A stretch of DNA of 50,307 nt from Burkholderia sp. Ax-1724 (lineage in GTDB: Bacteria > Pseudomonadota > Gammaproteobacteria > Burkholderiales > Burkholderiaceae), in the NCBI RefSeq assembly GCF_011752995.1, contig NZ_VWWL01000025.1, forward strand, positions 60,523 through 110,829. Reading direction: 5' to 3'. Positions 41,566 through 48,971 of the stretch are shown here, one piece after another. The notes beneath the pieces were generated by a model, which saw only the letters and a program-made list of their open reading frames with translations, searched no databases and was not told where the DNA came from. Within the stretch, counting starts at the first letter, position 1. Each line of letters opens with the position of its first letter. A program made the translations under genes and the position numbers.

Positions 41566-41598
41566 GTGTCTTCGCAGCGCCTCGTGCTGCGAAGACAC
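41566..41598 (+). terminator. hairpin after the S41 protease gene, without T-run
   Basis: Perfect 13-base arms GTGTCTTCGCAGC and GCTGCGAAGACAC with a 7-base loop start 12 bases past the stop. The downstream sequence to 41795 has no T-run and no gene. Confidence 0.55.
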
Positions 41599-41795
41599 AC
41601 TGTGAAGCCACACCGCGAAGCCTTCGCAAAAGGCGTCGCTCAACCGGCGATGTGCCAGCCCTTGGGTTACGGCAAGCTGAGCCACGGCAAACCGCTCTCC
41701 CCCGCGCGATTAAAATAACAGCCACGAATGCGCGCCGCGGACCACCAGTCCGCCTTTCCTCGCGCGACACAGCGACACACTCACGCGCTCCCGCC

Positions 41796-42554
41796 ATGAA
41801 TGACGATCAACTCCTTCGCTATTCCCGCCATATTCTCGTCGACGAAATCGGCATCGAAGCGCAGCAGCGTTTTATCGACGCCCACGCGATCGTCGTCGGC
41901 GCGGGCGGTCTCGGTTCGCCGGCGGCGCTCTATCTCGCGGCCGCGGGTGTCGGCCGCCTCACGCTCGTCGATGCCGACACGGTCGACCTCACGAATCTGC
42001 AGCGGCAGATCCTGCACGTCAGCGCATCGGTGGGGCGCAAGAAGGTGGAGTCCGGGCGCGACATGCTCGCGCAGATCAACCCCGAGGTCGTAGTCAATGC
42101 AGTGGCCGAGCGCGTCGACGATGCATGGCTCGCTCGCGAGGTACCGCACGCGAGCGTCGTGCTCGATTGCACCGACAACTTCGCGACGCGTCACGCCATC
42201 AACCGCGCGTGCGTCAAGCATCGCGTGCCGCTCGTGTCGGGCGCGGCGCTGCGTTTCGACGGCCAGATCAGCACGTTCGATTTCCGCGACGAAGCATCGC
42301 CCTGCTACGCGTGCATCTTTCCCGAAGACCAGCCGTTCGAAGAAGTCGCGTGTTCGACGATGGGCGTGTTCGCGCCAACGGTCGGCATCATCGGTTCGAT
42401 GCAGGCCGCCGAAGCGCTCAAGGTGATCGGCGCGATCGGCACGCCGCTCGTCGGCCGCCTGACGATGCTCGATTCGCTGCGGATGGAATGGAACACGATG
42501 CGCATCGGCCGTCAGCCCGATTGCCCGGTGTGCGGGCAAGCTCATGGGGCTTGA
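41796..42554 (+). CDS. moeB: molybdopterin-synthase adenylyltransferase MoeB/ThiF-type
   Basis: An E1-like enzyme that adenylates the C-terminus of a small sulfur carrier (MoaD or ThiS). The 252-residue protein has RYSRHILVDEIGIEAQQRF, the nucleotide-binding VVGAGGLGSPAALYLAAAGVG, the Arg finger region DLTNLQRQILH, DCTDNFATRHAINRAC, and two zinc CxxC pairs (CYAC and CPVC). It lacks a C-terminal rhodanese domain, so it is of the MoeB/ThiF rather than MOCS3 type. No moa or thi genes adjoin it, so the carrier partner is not determined. A bidirectional terminator follows. Confidence 0.9.
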   Translation: MNDDQLLRYSRHILVDEIGIEAQQRFIDAHAIVVGAGGLGSPAALYLAAAGVGRLTLVDADTVDLTNLQRQILHVSASVGRKKVESGRDMLAQINPEVVVNAVAERVDDAWLAREVPHASVVLDCTDNFATRHAINRACVKHRVPLVSGAALRFDGQISTFDFRDEASPCYACIFPEDQPFEEVACSTMGVFAPTVGIIGSMQAAEALKVIGAIGTPLVGRLTMLDSLRMEWNTMRIGRQPDCPVCGQAHGA

Positions 42555-42619
42555 TGCATCGCTGCACCGATACCTCTGCACGGATACCTCGATACCCGCT
42601 CGCGCTAACGGGCGCCGAA

Positions 42620-42653
42620 TAAAAAGACGCAGCACTCAGGCTGCGTTTTTTTA
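42620..42653 (+). terminator. bidirectional terminator between moeB and ptsI
   Basis: CGCAGC-N6-GCTGCG is flanked by an A-run and a T-run, so it gives a T tract on both strands. It can stop both moeB and the convergent ptsI transcripts. Confidence 0.9.
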
Positions 42654-42684
42654 TTGAAAGAGGCGTCGACGAAACCTCACGAAC

Positions 42685-44427
42685 TCAAGCCAGCGCGACC
42701 CGCTTGAGCGCCGCCTGCACCTCTTCCGGCTCGAACGATGCCAGCACGTCGGCCACCGGCTTCTCCAACGTCTTCAGATGCGAGCGCAGCACTTCCTGCT
42801 TGACCTCGAGCAACTGGCTCGGATGCATCGAAAACTCGGTGAGTCCCATGCCGAGCAACAGCCGCGTCAACGCCGGATCGCCAGCCATCTCGCCGCACAC
42901 CGAGACCGGCACGCCCGCGCGCTTCGCCTCGCGCAGCGTGAACGCGATCAGATGCAGCACCGCAGGATGCAGCGGGTCGTACAGATGCGCGACGGCGTTG
43001 TCCGCGCGATCGATCGCGAGCGTGTACTGGATCAGATCGTTGGTGCCGATCGACAGGAAATCGAGTCGCTTCAGAAACAGCGGCAACGCAATCGCGGCAG
43101 CTGGAATCTCGATCATCGCGCCGACCTGCACGTTCGGATCGTAGCCGATGCCCGCGTCGTCGAGCTGACGCTTGGCTTCGCGGATCAGATCGAGCGTCTG
43201 GTCGATTTCCTGCGCATGCGCGAGCATCGGAATCAGAATCTTCACCTTGCCGAACGCCGACGCGCGCAGGATCGCGCGCAACTGCGTGAGAAACATCTGC
43301 GGCTCGGACAGGCTCCAGCGAATCGCGCGAAGCCCGAGCGCCGGATTCGCCGCGGTTTCGTAGCCATCGCCGCCGCCCATCGAATCGAGCGGCTTGTCGG
43401 CACCGACGTCGATCGTGCGGATCGTGACCGGCAGGCCATTCATCAACTCGACCGCACGGCGATACGCGCAGAACTGCTCCTCTTCTTCGGGCATCCGGTC
43501 CTTGTGATTCATGAACAGGAACTCGGTGCGGAACAGCCCCACGCCGGTCGCGCCGGATTCGACGGCCGCGCGCGCATCTTCAGGCAGCTCGATGTTCGCG
43601 CACAGTTCGATGCGCGTGCCGCATAACGTTTGCGTCGGCGAAAACTTGAGACGCTGCAGCTTGCGCTGCTCCAGTTCCTTTTCGCTTTGACGGTACGAAT
43701 ACTCTTCGAGCACGATCGGTGCGGGATCGACGATCACGATGCCATGATCGCCGTCGACGATGATCAGGTCGTCCTGGCGAATCAGCGCGCTCGCATGCTG
43801 CACGCCGACCGCGGCCGGAATGCCGAGGCTGCGCGCGACGATCGCGGTATGCGAGGTGCGCCCGCCGAGATCGGTGACGAAGCCCTGGAACGTCTGCGTC
43901 TTGAACTGCATCATGTCGGCCGGCGCGATGTCGTGCGCGACCACGATCATCTCGTCGCATGCACCGTGCACGCCATCGAGACCGGACGCACCCGCGAGCG
44001 CCTTGAGCACGCGCTCGACCACCTGCTCGATGTCGGCCTTGCGCTCGCGCAGGTACTCGTCTTCGATATCGTCGAAATGGCGCGACAGGCGCTCGAGTTG
44101 TTCGGTCAGCGCCCACTCCACGTTGTAGCGGCGCGTACGGATCAGGTCGATGGTTTCCTGAACGAGCATGGCGTCGTTCAGGATCATCGTGTGAACGTTG
44201 ATGAAGGCGCCCATTTCGCTGGGCGCGTCGGCGGCGAGATCGGCACGCAGCGTATCCAGTTCCTCATGAACGCGTTGCTGGGCCGCGCGAAAGCGCTCGA
44301 CCTCCCCTTCGATCTGGGCAGGTTCGATCAGATAGTGGTCTACGTCGAGTGCAGCCGGGGCGATCAGATAGGCCCGCCCGATGGCGATACCGCGTGACAC
44401 GGGAATTCCATGCAGCGTGAACGACAC
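42685..44427 (-). CDS. ptsI: phosphoenolpyruvate-protein phosphotransferase (Enzyme I)
   Basis: Enzyme I takes phosphate from PEP and passes it to HPr. The 580-residue protein starts VSFTLHGIPVSRGIAIGRAYL. It has the phosphohistidine motif GGRTSHTAI (His193), FRTEFLFMN, ALGLRAIRWSL, GTNDLIQYTLAIDR and the VCGEMAGDP active-site Cys region with the usual Glu. The GTG at 44427 has GGAGG six bases upstream; a GTG two codons earlier overlaps that Shine-Dalgarno. It is separated from ptsH by 356 bases with a terminator and its own promoter. Confidence 0.95.
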   Translation of the reverse strand: MSFTLHGIPVSRGIAIGRAYLIAPAALDVDHYLIEPAQIEGEVERFRAAQQRVHEELDTLRADLAADAPSEMGAFINVHTMILNDAMLVQETIDLIRTRRYNVEWALTEQLERLSRHFDDIEDEYLRERKADIEQVVERVLKALAGASGLDGVHGACDEMIVVAHDIAPADMMQFKTQTFQGFVTDLGGRTSHTAIVARSLGIPAAVGVQHASALIRQDDLIIVDGDHGIVIVDPAPIVLEEYSYRQSEKELEQRKLQRLKFSPTQTLCGTRIELCANIELPEDARAAVESGATGVGLFRTEFLFMNHKDRMPEEEEQFCAYRRAVELMNGLPVTIRTIDVGADKPLDSMGGGDGYETAANPALGLRAIRWSLSEPQMFLTQLRAILRASAFGKVKILIPMLAHAQEIDQTLDLIREAKRQLDDAGIGYDPNVQVGAMIEIPAAAIALPLFLKRLDFLSIGTNDLIQYTLAIDRADNAVAHLYDPLHPAVLHLIAFTLREAKRAGVPVSVCGEMAGDPALTRLLLGMGLTEFSMHPSQLLEVKQEVLRSHLKTLEKPVADVLASFEPEEVQAALKRVALA

Positions 44428-44492
44428 GCGCACCTCCTCTAGTTGTGTGATGCCGCGGCAAACCGCTGCAATGCTCTCAGACTGTACTGGGC

Positions 44493-44498
44493 ATTATA
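44493..44498 (-). promoter_or_regulatory. -10 element of a separate ptsI promoter
   Basis: A consensus TATAAT on the minus strand, about 66 bases before ptsI. The -35 region is poor (TACTTC at 16 bases). Apart from this and the ptsH terminator, 44428-44783 shows no gene. Confidence 0.5.
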
Positions 44499-44721
44499 AA
44501 TTCCGCGCTCTGGCGAAGTATGTCGAAGGTGTGTGCGGCGCAGCACGAATTGTCGGCATCGCGGGCGGCGCAGGATGGGTGTGCCCGTATGGCTGCACAT
44601 CGTGGACGACGCCTCGCGCGCCGCAAACCCGTCTCGCCTTACGCACCCTTGTCGCGTGATTAACCGTACACGTGCCGCCGATACGCCTCCCGCCGTTGTT
44701 ACCCGTTGAAATACCGGCGGC

Positions 44722-44750
44722 AAAAAAAACGCCGCGGACGAGCCGCGGCG
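44722..44750 (-). terminator. rho-independent terminator after ptsH
   Basis: Arms CGCCGCGG and CCGCGGCG with a 5-base loop are followed on the minus strand by eight T. It lies 34 bases after the ptsH stop and separates ptsH from ptsI. Confidence 0.9.
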
Positions 44751-44783
44751 CTGTCGTATCAGCCGATCGCTGAATACGCCGGA

Positions 44784-45053
44784 TTATTGGCCCTCGCCGA
44801 ATTTATCGGCGATCAGTTTCAGCAGCGCGTCCATCGCCTCCTGCTCGTCGGAGCCTTCGGTTTCGATCAGCACCGTGCTGCCGATACCCGCTGCCAGCAT
44901 CATCACGCCCATGATGCTCTTCGCGTTGATGCGGCGGCCGTTGCGGCTCATCCAGATTTCCGCCTGATAGTTACCCGCGAGTTGCGTCAACTTGGCCGAC
45001 GCACGCGCGTGCAGCCCCAGCTTGTTCACGATAGTCGTTTCCTGTTGCAGCAT
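44784..45053 (-). CDS. ptsH: phosphocarrier protein HPr
   Basis: HPr shuttles phosphate from Enzyme I to EIIA proteins. The 89-residue protein has VNKLGLHARASAKLTQLAG with the phosphorylated His15, and KSIMGVMMLAAGIGSTVLIETEG with Ser46, the HPr kinase site. The ATG at 45053 is used. It is 121 bases downstream of the EIIA(Man) gene and followed by a strong terminator rather than running directly into ptsI. Confidence 0.95.
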   Translation of the reverse strand: MLQQETTIVNKLGLHARASAKLTQLAGNYQAEIWMSRNGRRINAKSIMGVMMLAAGIGSTVLIETEGSDEQEAMDALLKLIADKFGEGQ

Positions 45054-45174
45054 GTGATGGTCCGAAGCGCGCGTAAATGGGATGGTAAAAGTTGAAACGG
45101 CAAACCCGTTGCAATGCGTTTGAAGCCGCCGGCGACACGCCCCGCCGCCGACGCTTCGCCTATGTCTACAAGCT

Positions 45175-45702
45175 CTACAAGCCGGCCGAACCCGCCTTCT
45201 GCGCCAGATCGGCGTCGGCGGGCAACGCGGGAATGCAGTCGCCGGGCGCGACGGTCGCCGGCAAGGCCTGCGGGCAATCGCACGGCGCGGCCGGTGCCGT
45301 GGAGGCTTCCGGCATAGCGGGCCCGATCGCCTGAATGCCCTTGGTCGCGCCGGCGAGCGCCTTGTCGACGAGCGTGTCGAGCGGCATCGCGCGATAGCAG
45401 ACCGAGCGCACGAGCATCGGCAGATTGACGCCGCACAATACGCGCACGTCCGGCACCGTGGCAAGCCGGCCCGCGATATTGGCCGGTGTCGCGCCGAACA
45501 TGTCGGTGAGCACGAGCGCGCCGTTCTCTTCCTTCAGACGCGCGATTTCCGCATTCGCAAACGCCACCACTTGCGCGGGATCGCAATCGGGCGACACGTC
45601 GATCACGCCGATGCGCGCCGGCAAACCGCCGTAGATGTGGGAAATGCAATCGCGCAACGCGGTGGCGAAGGGAGCGTGCGCAATGATCAGAATGCCTGCC
45701 AT
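45175..45702 (-). CDS. PTS EIIA component, mannose family
   Basis: A 175-residue cytoplasmic protein with a mannose-family EIIA domain: AGILIIAHAPFATALRDC with the phosphorylated His9, GALVLTDMFGATPANIAGRL, and VRVLCGVNLPMLVRSVCYR. After about residue 130 an Ala/Pro-rich tail follows. No EIIB/EIIC mannose permease adjoins it, so a regulatory role through its phosphorylation state is likelier than sugar transport, as proposed for similar incomplete PTS sets in proteobacteria. It follows gshB by 372 bases and precedes ptsH. The ATG has AAGG upstream, just after an attenuator-like T-run. Confidence 0.9.
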   Translation of the reverse strand: MAGILIIAHAPFATALRDCISHIYGGLPARIGVIDVSPDCDPAQVVAFANAEIARLKEENGALVLTDMFGATPANIAGRLATVPDVRVLCGVNLPMLVRSVCYRAMPLDTLVDKALAGATKGIQAIGPAMPEASTAPAAPCDCPQALPATVAPGDCIPALPADADLAQKAGSAGL

Positions 45703-45715
45703 GTCAGCCTTACTG

Positions 45716-45757
45716 CAAAAAAACGGCCCCGAACCATGGACCGGGACACAGCCCGGT
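45716..45757 (-). promoter_or_regulatory. attenuator-like overlapping hairpins in the EIIA-ptsH leader
   Basis: On the minus strand ACCGGG-N6-CCCGGT (45757-45740) is followed by CGGTCC-N8-GGGCCG (45743-45724) and seven T (45723-45717). The two stems share four bases, so they exclude each other. The second, with its T-run, is a terminator ending 14 bases before the EIIA start. It could end gshB transcripts or attenuate EIIA-ptsH. The rest of 45703-46074 shows no gene. Confidence 0.55.
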
Positions 45758-46074
45758 TCGTCAGCGCCCTTGACCGGCCGTGGGTCGCAAGGGCGGGAAC
45801 GCCTCGTCAGGCGAGCGGTTCGCGGCGCCTCGCATGAGGTGGGCGCCTGCGGGAACCCTGCCCGTTGGTTGTCCGCAATCCGCGCGGGCGGCACCGGTTA
45901 CGGCCGGCGATCTTGCCGGTGGCTACCGAATGCCTTGCGCGGGCGAGCGGGCATTGTAACAGGCTCATTTTCGCGCCAAAGCGCGAGGCGCGCCCGACGC
46001 AACGCCCAATGCCGGACCTGACGCGGATTCGCTACACAGGTTGGGGGCCCGGCCCGGCATTCAAGGCCGTGGCA

Positions 46075-47031
46075 TCAGCCCGCCGCGCGCTCCAGCGCGT
46101 CGACGAACATCCCGGCCACGTCAAAGCCGGTCTGGTCCATGATCTCGCGGAAACACGTCGGGCTCGTGACGTTGACTTCGGTGAGCCAGTCGCCGATCGC
46201 GTCGAGCCCGACCAGCAGCAAACCGCGCGCCGCCAGCACGGGTGCGAGCGTATCGGCAATCGTGCGATCGTGTTCGGTCAACGGCCGCGCGACGCCGAGG
46301 CCGCCCGCCGCGAGATTGCCGCGCACCTCATTGCCCTGAGGAATGCGCGCGAGCGAATATGGCACCGCTGCGCCGCCGATCAGCAGGATGCGCTTGTCGC
46401 CGTCCTTGATCTCGGGGATGAACTTTTGCGCCATCACCGAGCGCGCGCCGTCGTGGCTCAGCATTTCGATGATCGAGCCGAGGTTCATGCCGTCCGCCTT
46501 CACGCGGAACACGCCCATGCCGCCCATGCCGTCGAGCGGCTTCAGGATCACGTCGCCGTGCTGCTCGTGGAACGCGCGCAGACGCGCGGCGTCGCGCGTG
46601 ACGAGCGTGGGCGCGACGAACTGCGCGAATTCGCCGATCGCGAGCTTTTCCGAATGATCGCGGATCGCCTGCGGCTTGTTGAAGATGCGCGCACCGTTAC
46701 GCTCGGCGATTTCGAGCAGCCACGTCGACGTCACGTACTCCATGTCGAACGGCGGGTCCTTGCGCATCACGACCGCGGCGAAGCTTTTCAGCGCGCGCGG
46801 CGCGGCGGGGTCGGCGGCGAACCAGACGTCGCGATGCAGATCGGCGGTGTCGCCGACGATCGCAATACGCTCCACGTTCGCCTCGACGTCACCGCCCGTC
46901 CACGCCAGATGCTTCGGCTCGCAGGCGTACACCGTGTGACCACGGCGCGCCGCCTCGGCCATCATTGCGTAGGTCGTGTCCTTGTAGATCTTGAACTGGC
47001 CCAGCGGATCGGCGATGAAAAGAATGTCCAT
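46075..47031 (-). CDS. gshB: glutathione synthase
   Basis: GshB joins gamma-glutamylcysteine and glycine using ATP. The 318-residue ATP-grasp enzyme begins MDILFIADPLGQFKIYKDTT, then has VMRKDPPFDMEYVTSTWLLE, FVAPTLVTRD, GDVILKPLDGMGGMGVFRV and RILLIGGAAVPYSLARIPQGNEVRGNLAAGG. Length matches E. coli GshB. It lies 103 bases downstream of gshA on the same strand, so the two steps of glutathione synthesis are adjacent. Confidence 0.96.
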   Translation of the reverse strand: MDILFIADPLGQFKIYKDTTYAMMAEAARRGHTVYACEPKHLAWTGGDVEANVERIAIVGDTADLHRDVWFAADPAAPRALKSFAAVVMRKDPPFDMEYVTSTWLLEIAERNGARIFNKPQAIRDHSEKLAIGEFAQFVAPTLVTRDAARLRAFHEQHGDVILKPLDGMGGMGVFRVKADGMNLGSIIEMLSHDGARSVMAQKFIPEIKDGDKRILLIGGAAVPYSLARIPQGNEVRGNLAAGGLGVARPLTEHDRTIADTLAPVLAARGLLLVGLDAIGDWLTEVNVTSPTCFREIMDQTGFDVAGMFVDALERAAG

Positions 47032-47134
47032 GAAAGTCCCGGTGCGCCCTGAGTGGCGTGACAGTGTTCGTCAATATAGTCTTTGAAGACGGCAATGGCG
47101 GCACGCATGCCGCCATCCCGCCGCGCGAGGTGGC

Positions 47135-48424
47135 TCAGACCTGGATCGCTTCCGGATCGGTCTTTTCGAGTTCGACCGATGCGGCGAGCAGCCCGAGCCG
47201 CGCGACCACGCCGTACATGTAGAAGCGGTTCGGCGGCGCCGCGCCGGGCTTCGCGTGCGCGTCGGGCAGCGCCGTATGCTCGAAGCCGAGCGGCACGAAG
47301 TGCATGCCGGGCGCGTTCAGGTTCTGATCGCGCTCGCGGCTGCCGTGCACGCGATAGAAGCCGCCCACCACGTAGCGGTCGATCATGTAGACGACCGGCT
47401 CGGCCACTTCCTCGCCGATGCGCTCGAACGTGTACACACCTTCCTGCACGATCACGTCATGCACTTCGAGGCCGTCTTTGGTGGCTGCCATGCGCACGCG
47501 TTCGCGCTTCGTGAGCGCGGCCACTTCCGAGGCGTCGTGCACGGTCATCACGCCCATGCCGTAAGTGCCCGCATCGGACTTGATGACGACGTACGGCTTC
47601 TCGGAGATGCCGTACTCGCGGTACTTGCGGGCGACCTTCTTGAGCACGCCGTCGATCGCATCGGCCAGCGCTTCCTCGCCGGTGCGCTCCTGGAAATCGA
47701 CGCCTTCGACGCGCGCGAAGTACGGGTTGATCATCCACGGATCGATCTCGACCATCTTCGCGAACTTCTTCGCGACGTCGTCGTAGCAGGAGAAATGCGT
47801 CGACTTGCGGCGCACCGCCCAGCCCGCATGCAGCGGCGGCAGCAGATACTGCTCGTGCAGATTTTCGAGCACGGGCGGAATGCCGCCCGACAGGTCGTTG
47901 TTGAGCAGGATCGAGCACGGGTCGAAGTTCTTCAGGCCGAGGCGCCGCGGCGAACGCTCGAGCGGTTCGAGCACGAGCTTCTGCCCGTCCGACAAGGCGA
48001 TCGTGACCGGGCCGTTGATGGTTTCGTCGAGCGTGCCGAAGCGCACGTTCAACCCGGCCTGGCGCATGATCGACGCGAGCCGGGCGACGTTTTCGAGGTA
48101 AAACGCGTTGCGCGTGTGGCGCTCGGGAATCACGAGCAGGTTCTTCGCGTCCGGGCAGATCTTTTCGATCGAGGCCATTGCGGCCTGCACCGCGAGCGGC
48201 AGCACTTCCTGTGGCAGATTGTTGAATGCGCCGGGGAACAGATTGGTGTCGACCGGCGCGAGCTTGAAGCCCGCGTTACGCAGATCGACGGAACAGTAGA
48301 ACGGCGGCGTGTGCTCCTGCCATTCGAGCCGGAACCAGCGTTCGATAGCGGGCGTGGCGTCGAGGATCTTCCGCTCGAGGTCGAGCAGCGGGCCGTTTAA
48401 CGCCGTAACTAGGTGCGGAACCAT
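47135..48424 (-). CDS. gshA: glutamate-cysteine ligase (proteobacterial ATP-grasp type)
   Basis: GshA makes gamma-glutamylcysteine. The 429-residue protein is of the type found in beta- and some other proteobacteria, unlike the 518-residue E. coli enzyme. Features include ERWFRLEWQEHTPPFYCSVDLRNAGFKLAPVDTNLFPGAFNNL, LVIPERHTRNAFYLENV, VVIKSDAGTYGMGVMTV and DRYVVGGFYRVHG. The first ATG gives MVPHLVTALNGPL. It precedes gshB. Its promoter region lies in the T-rich repeat stretch upstream. Confidence 0.93.
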   Translation of the reverse strand: MVPHLVTALNGPLLDLERKILDATPAIERWFRLEWQEHTPPFYCSVDLRNAGFKLAPVDTNLFPGAFNNLPQEVLPLAVQAAMASIEKICPDAKNLLVIPERHTRNAFYLENVARLASIMRQAGLNVRFGTLDETINGPVTIALSDGQKLVLEPLERSPRRLGLKNFDPCSILLNNDLSGGIPPVLENLHEQYLLPPLHAGWAVRRKSTHFSCYDDVAKKFAKMVEIDPWMINPYFARVEGVDFQERTGEEALADAIDGVLKKVARKYREYGISEKPYVVIKSDAGTYGMGVMTVHDASEVAALTKRERVRMAATKDGLEVHDVIVQEGVYTFERIGEEVAEPVVYMIDRYVVGGFYRVHGSRERDQNLNAPGMHFVPLGFEHTALPDAHAKPGAAPPNRFYMYGVVARLGLLAASVELEKTDPEAIQV

Positions 48425-48848
48425 TGATCACTCGCAAACTGGAGAAAAAAGATTGTAGAGCAAATACTTTGTCTATTTGGGGACGGTTTCTCCATTCGCA
48501 AGCAAACTCGAATGTATTCTCCCTATCACGATAATAGGCCCGGTAAATGGCCGTTTCCAGACGCGCCTATCCGCGGATTTGCCGCAGTGTTTTTTGCCGC
48601 AGTTTTTCACCGCGTTTTTTCATCGGGATTTTTTCAAGCGGCTTTTTCATCCGGCTGTTTCATCTGGCTTTTTCAGCGATAGCCGGCCGGCTCGTCATTA
48701 TCTCCCACCGATCCGCCAGCCATTTTGCGGACGTTGTCAGGCGGCTTCCCTGCTGTTTTCCGCCGGAGCTATTTCCGTCGTCTTCGAGACGGTTCCTTCG
48801 ACGCGCCCATTCGCGCAAGACCCTCAACCATTCCGCCGGAAATCCGGC
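48425..48848. other. intergenic region with T-tract repeats, amtB to gshA
   Basis: No gene is supported. From 48590 to 48673 seven T-runs recur every 11-15 bases in a degenerate tandem pattern (TTTTTCAnCNG). The gshA promoter should lie in 48425-48600, but I cannot fix its hexamers. Confidence 0.6.
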
Positions 48849-48876
48849 AAAAAAAAGCCCGCCATGAAAGCGGGCA
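48849..48876 (-). terminator. rho-independent terminator after amtB
   Basis: Arms GCCCGC and GCGGGC with a 7-base loop are followed on the minus strand by eight T. It lies about 95 bases past the amtB stop. Confidence 0.88.
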
Positions 48877-48971
48877 AAATCGCCGTGCTGGATGCCTGAT
48901 CCGTCACCGCGCTCCATGCTCCGGCGAGCCCGCAAGCGCGGGCTCGCGCGAAGGCACTGCGAGCAGCGGCG

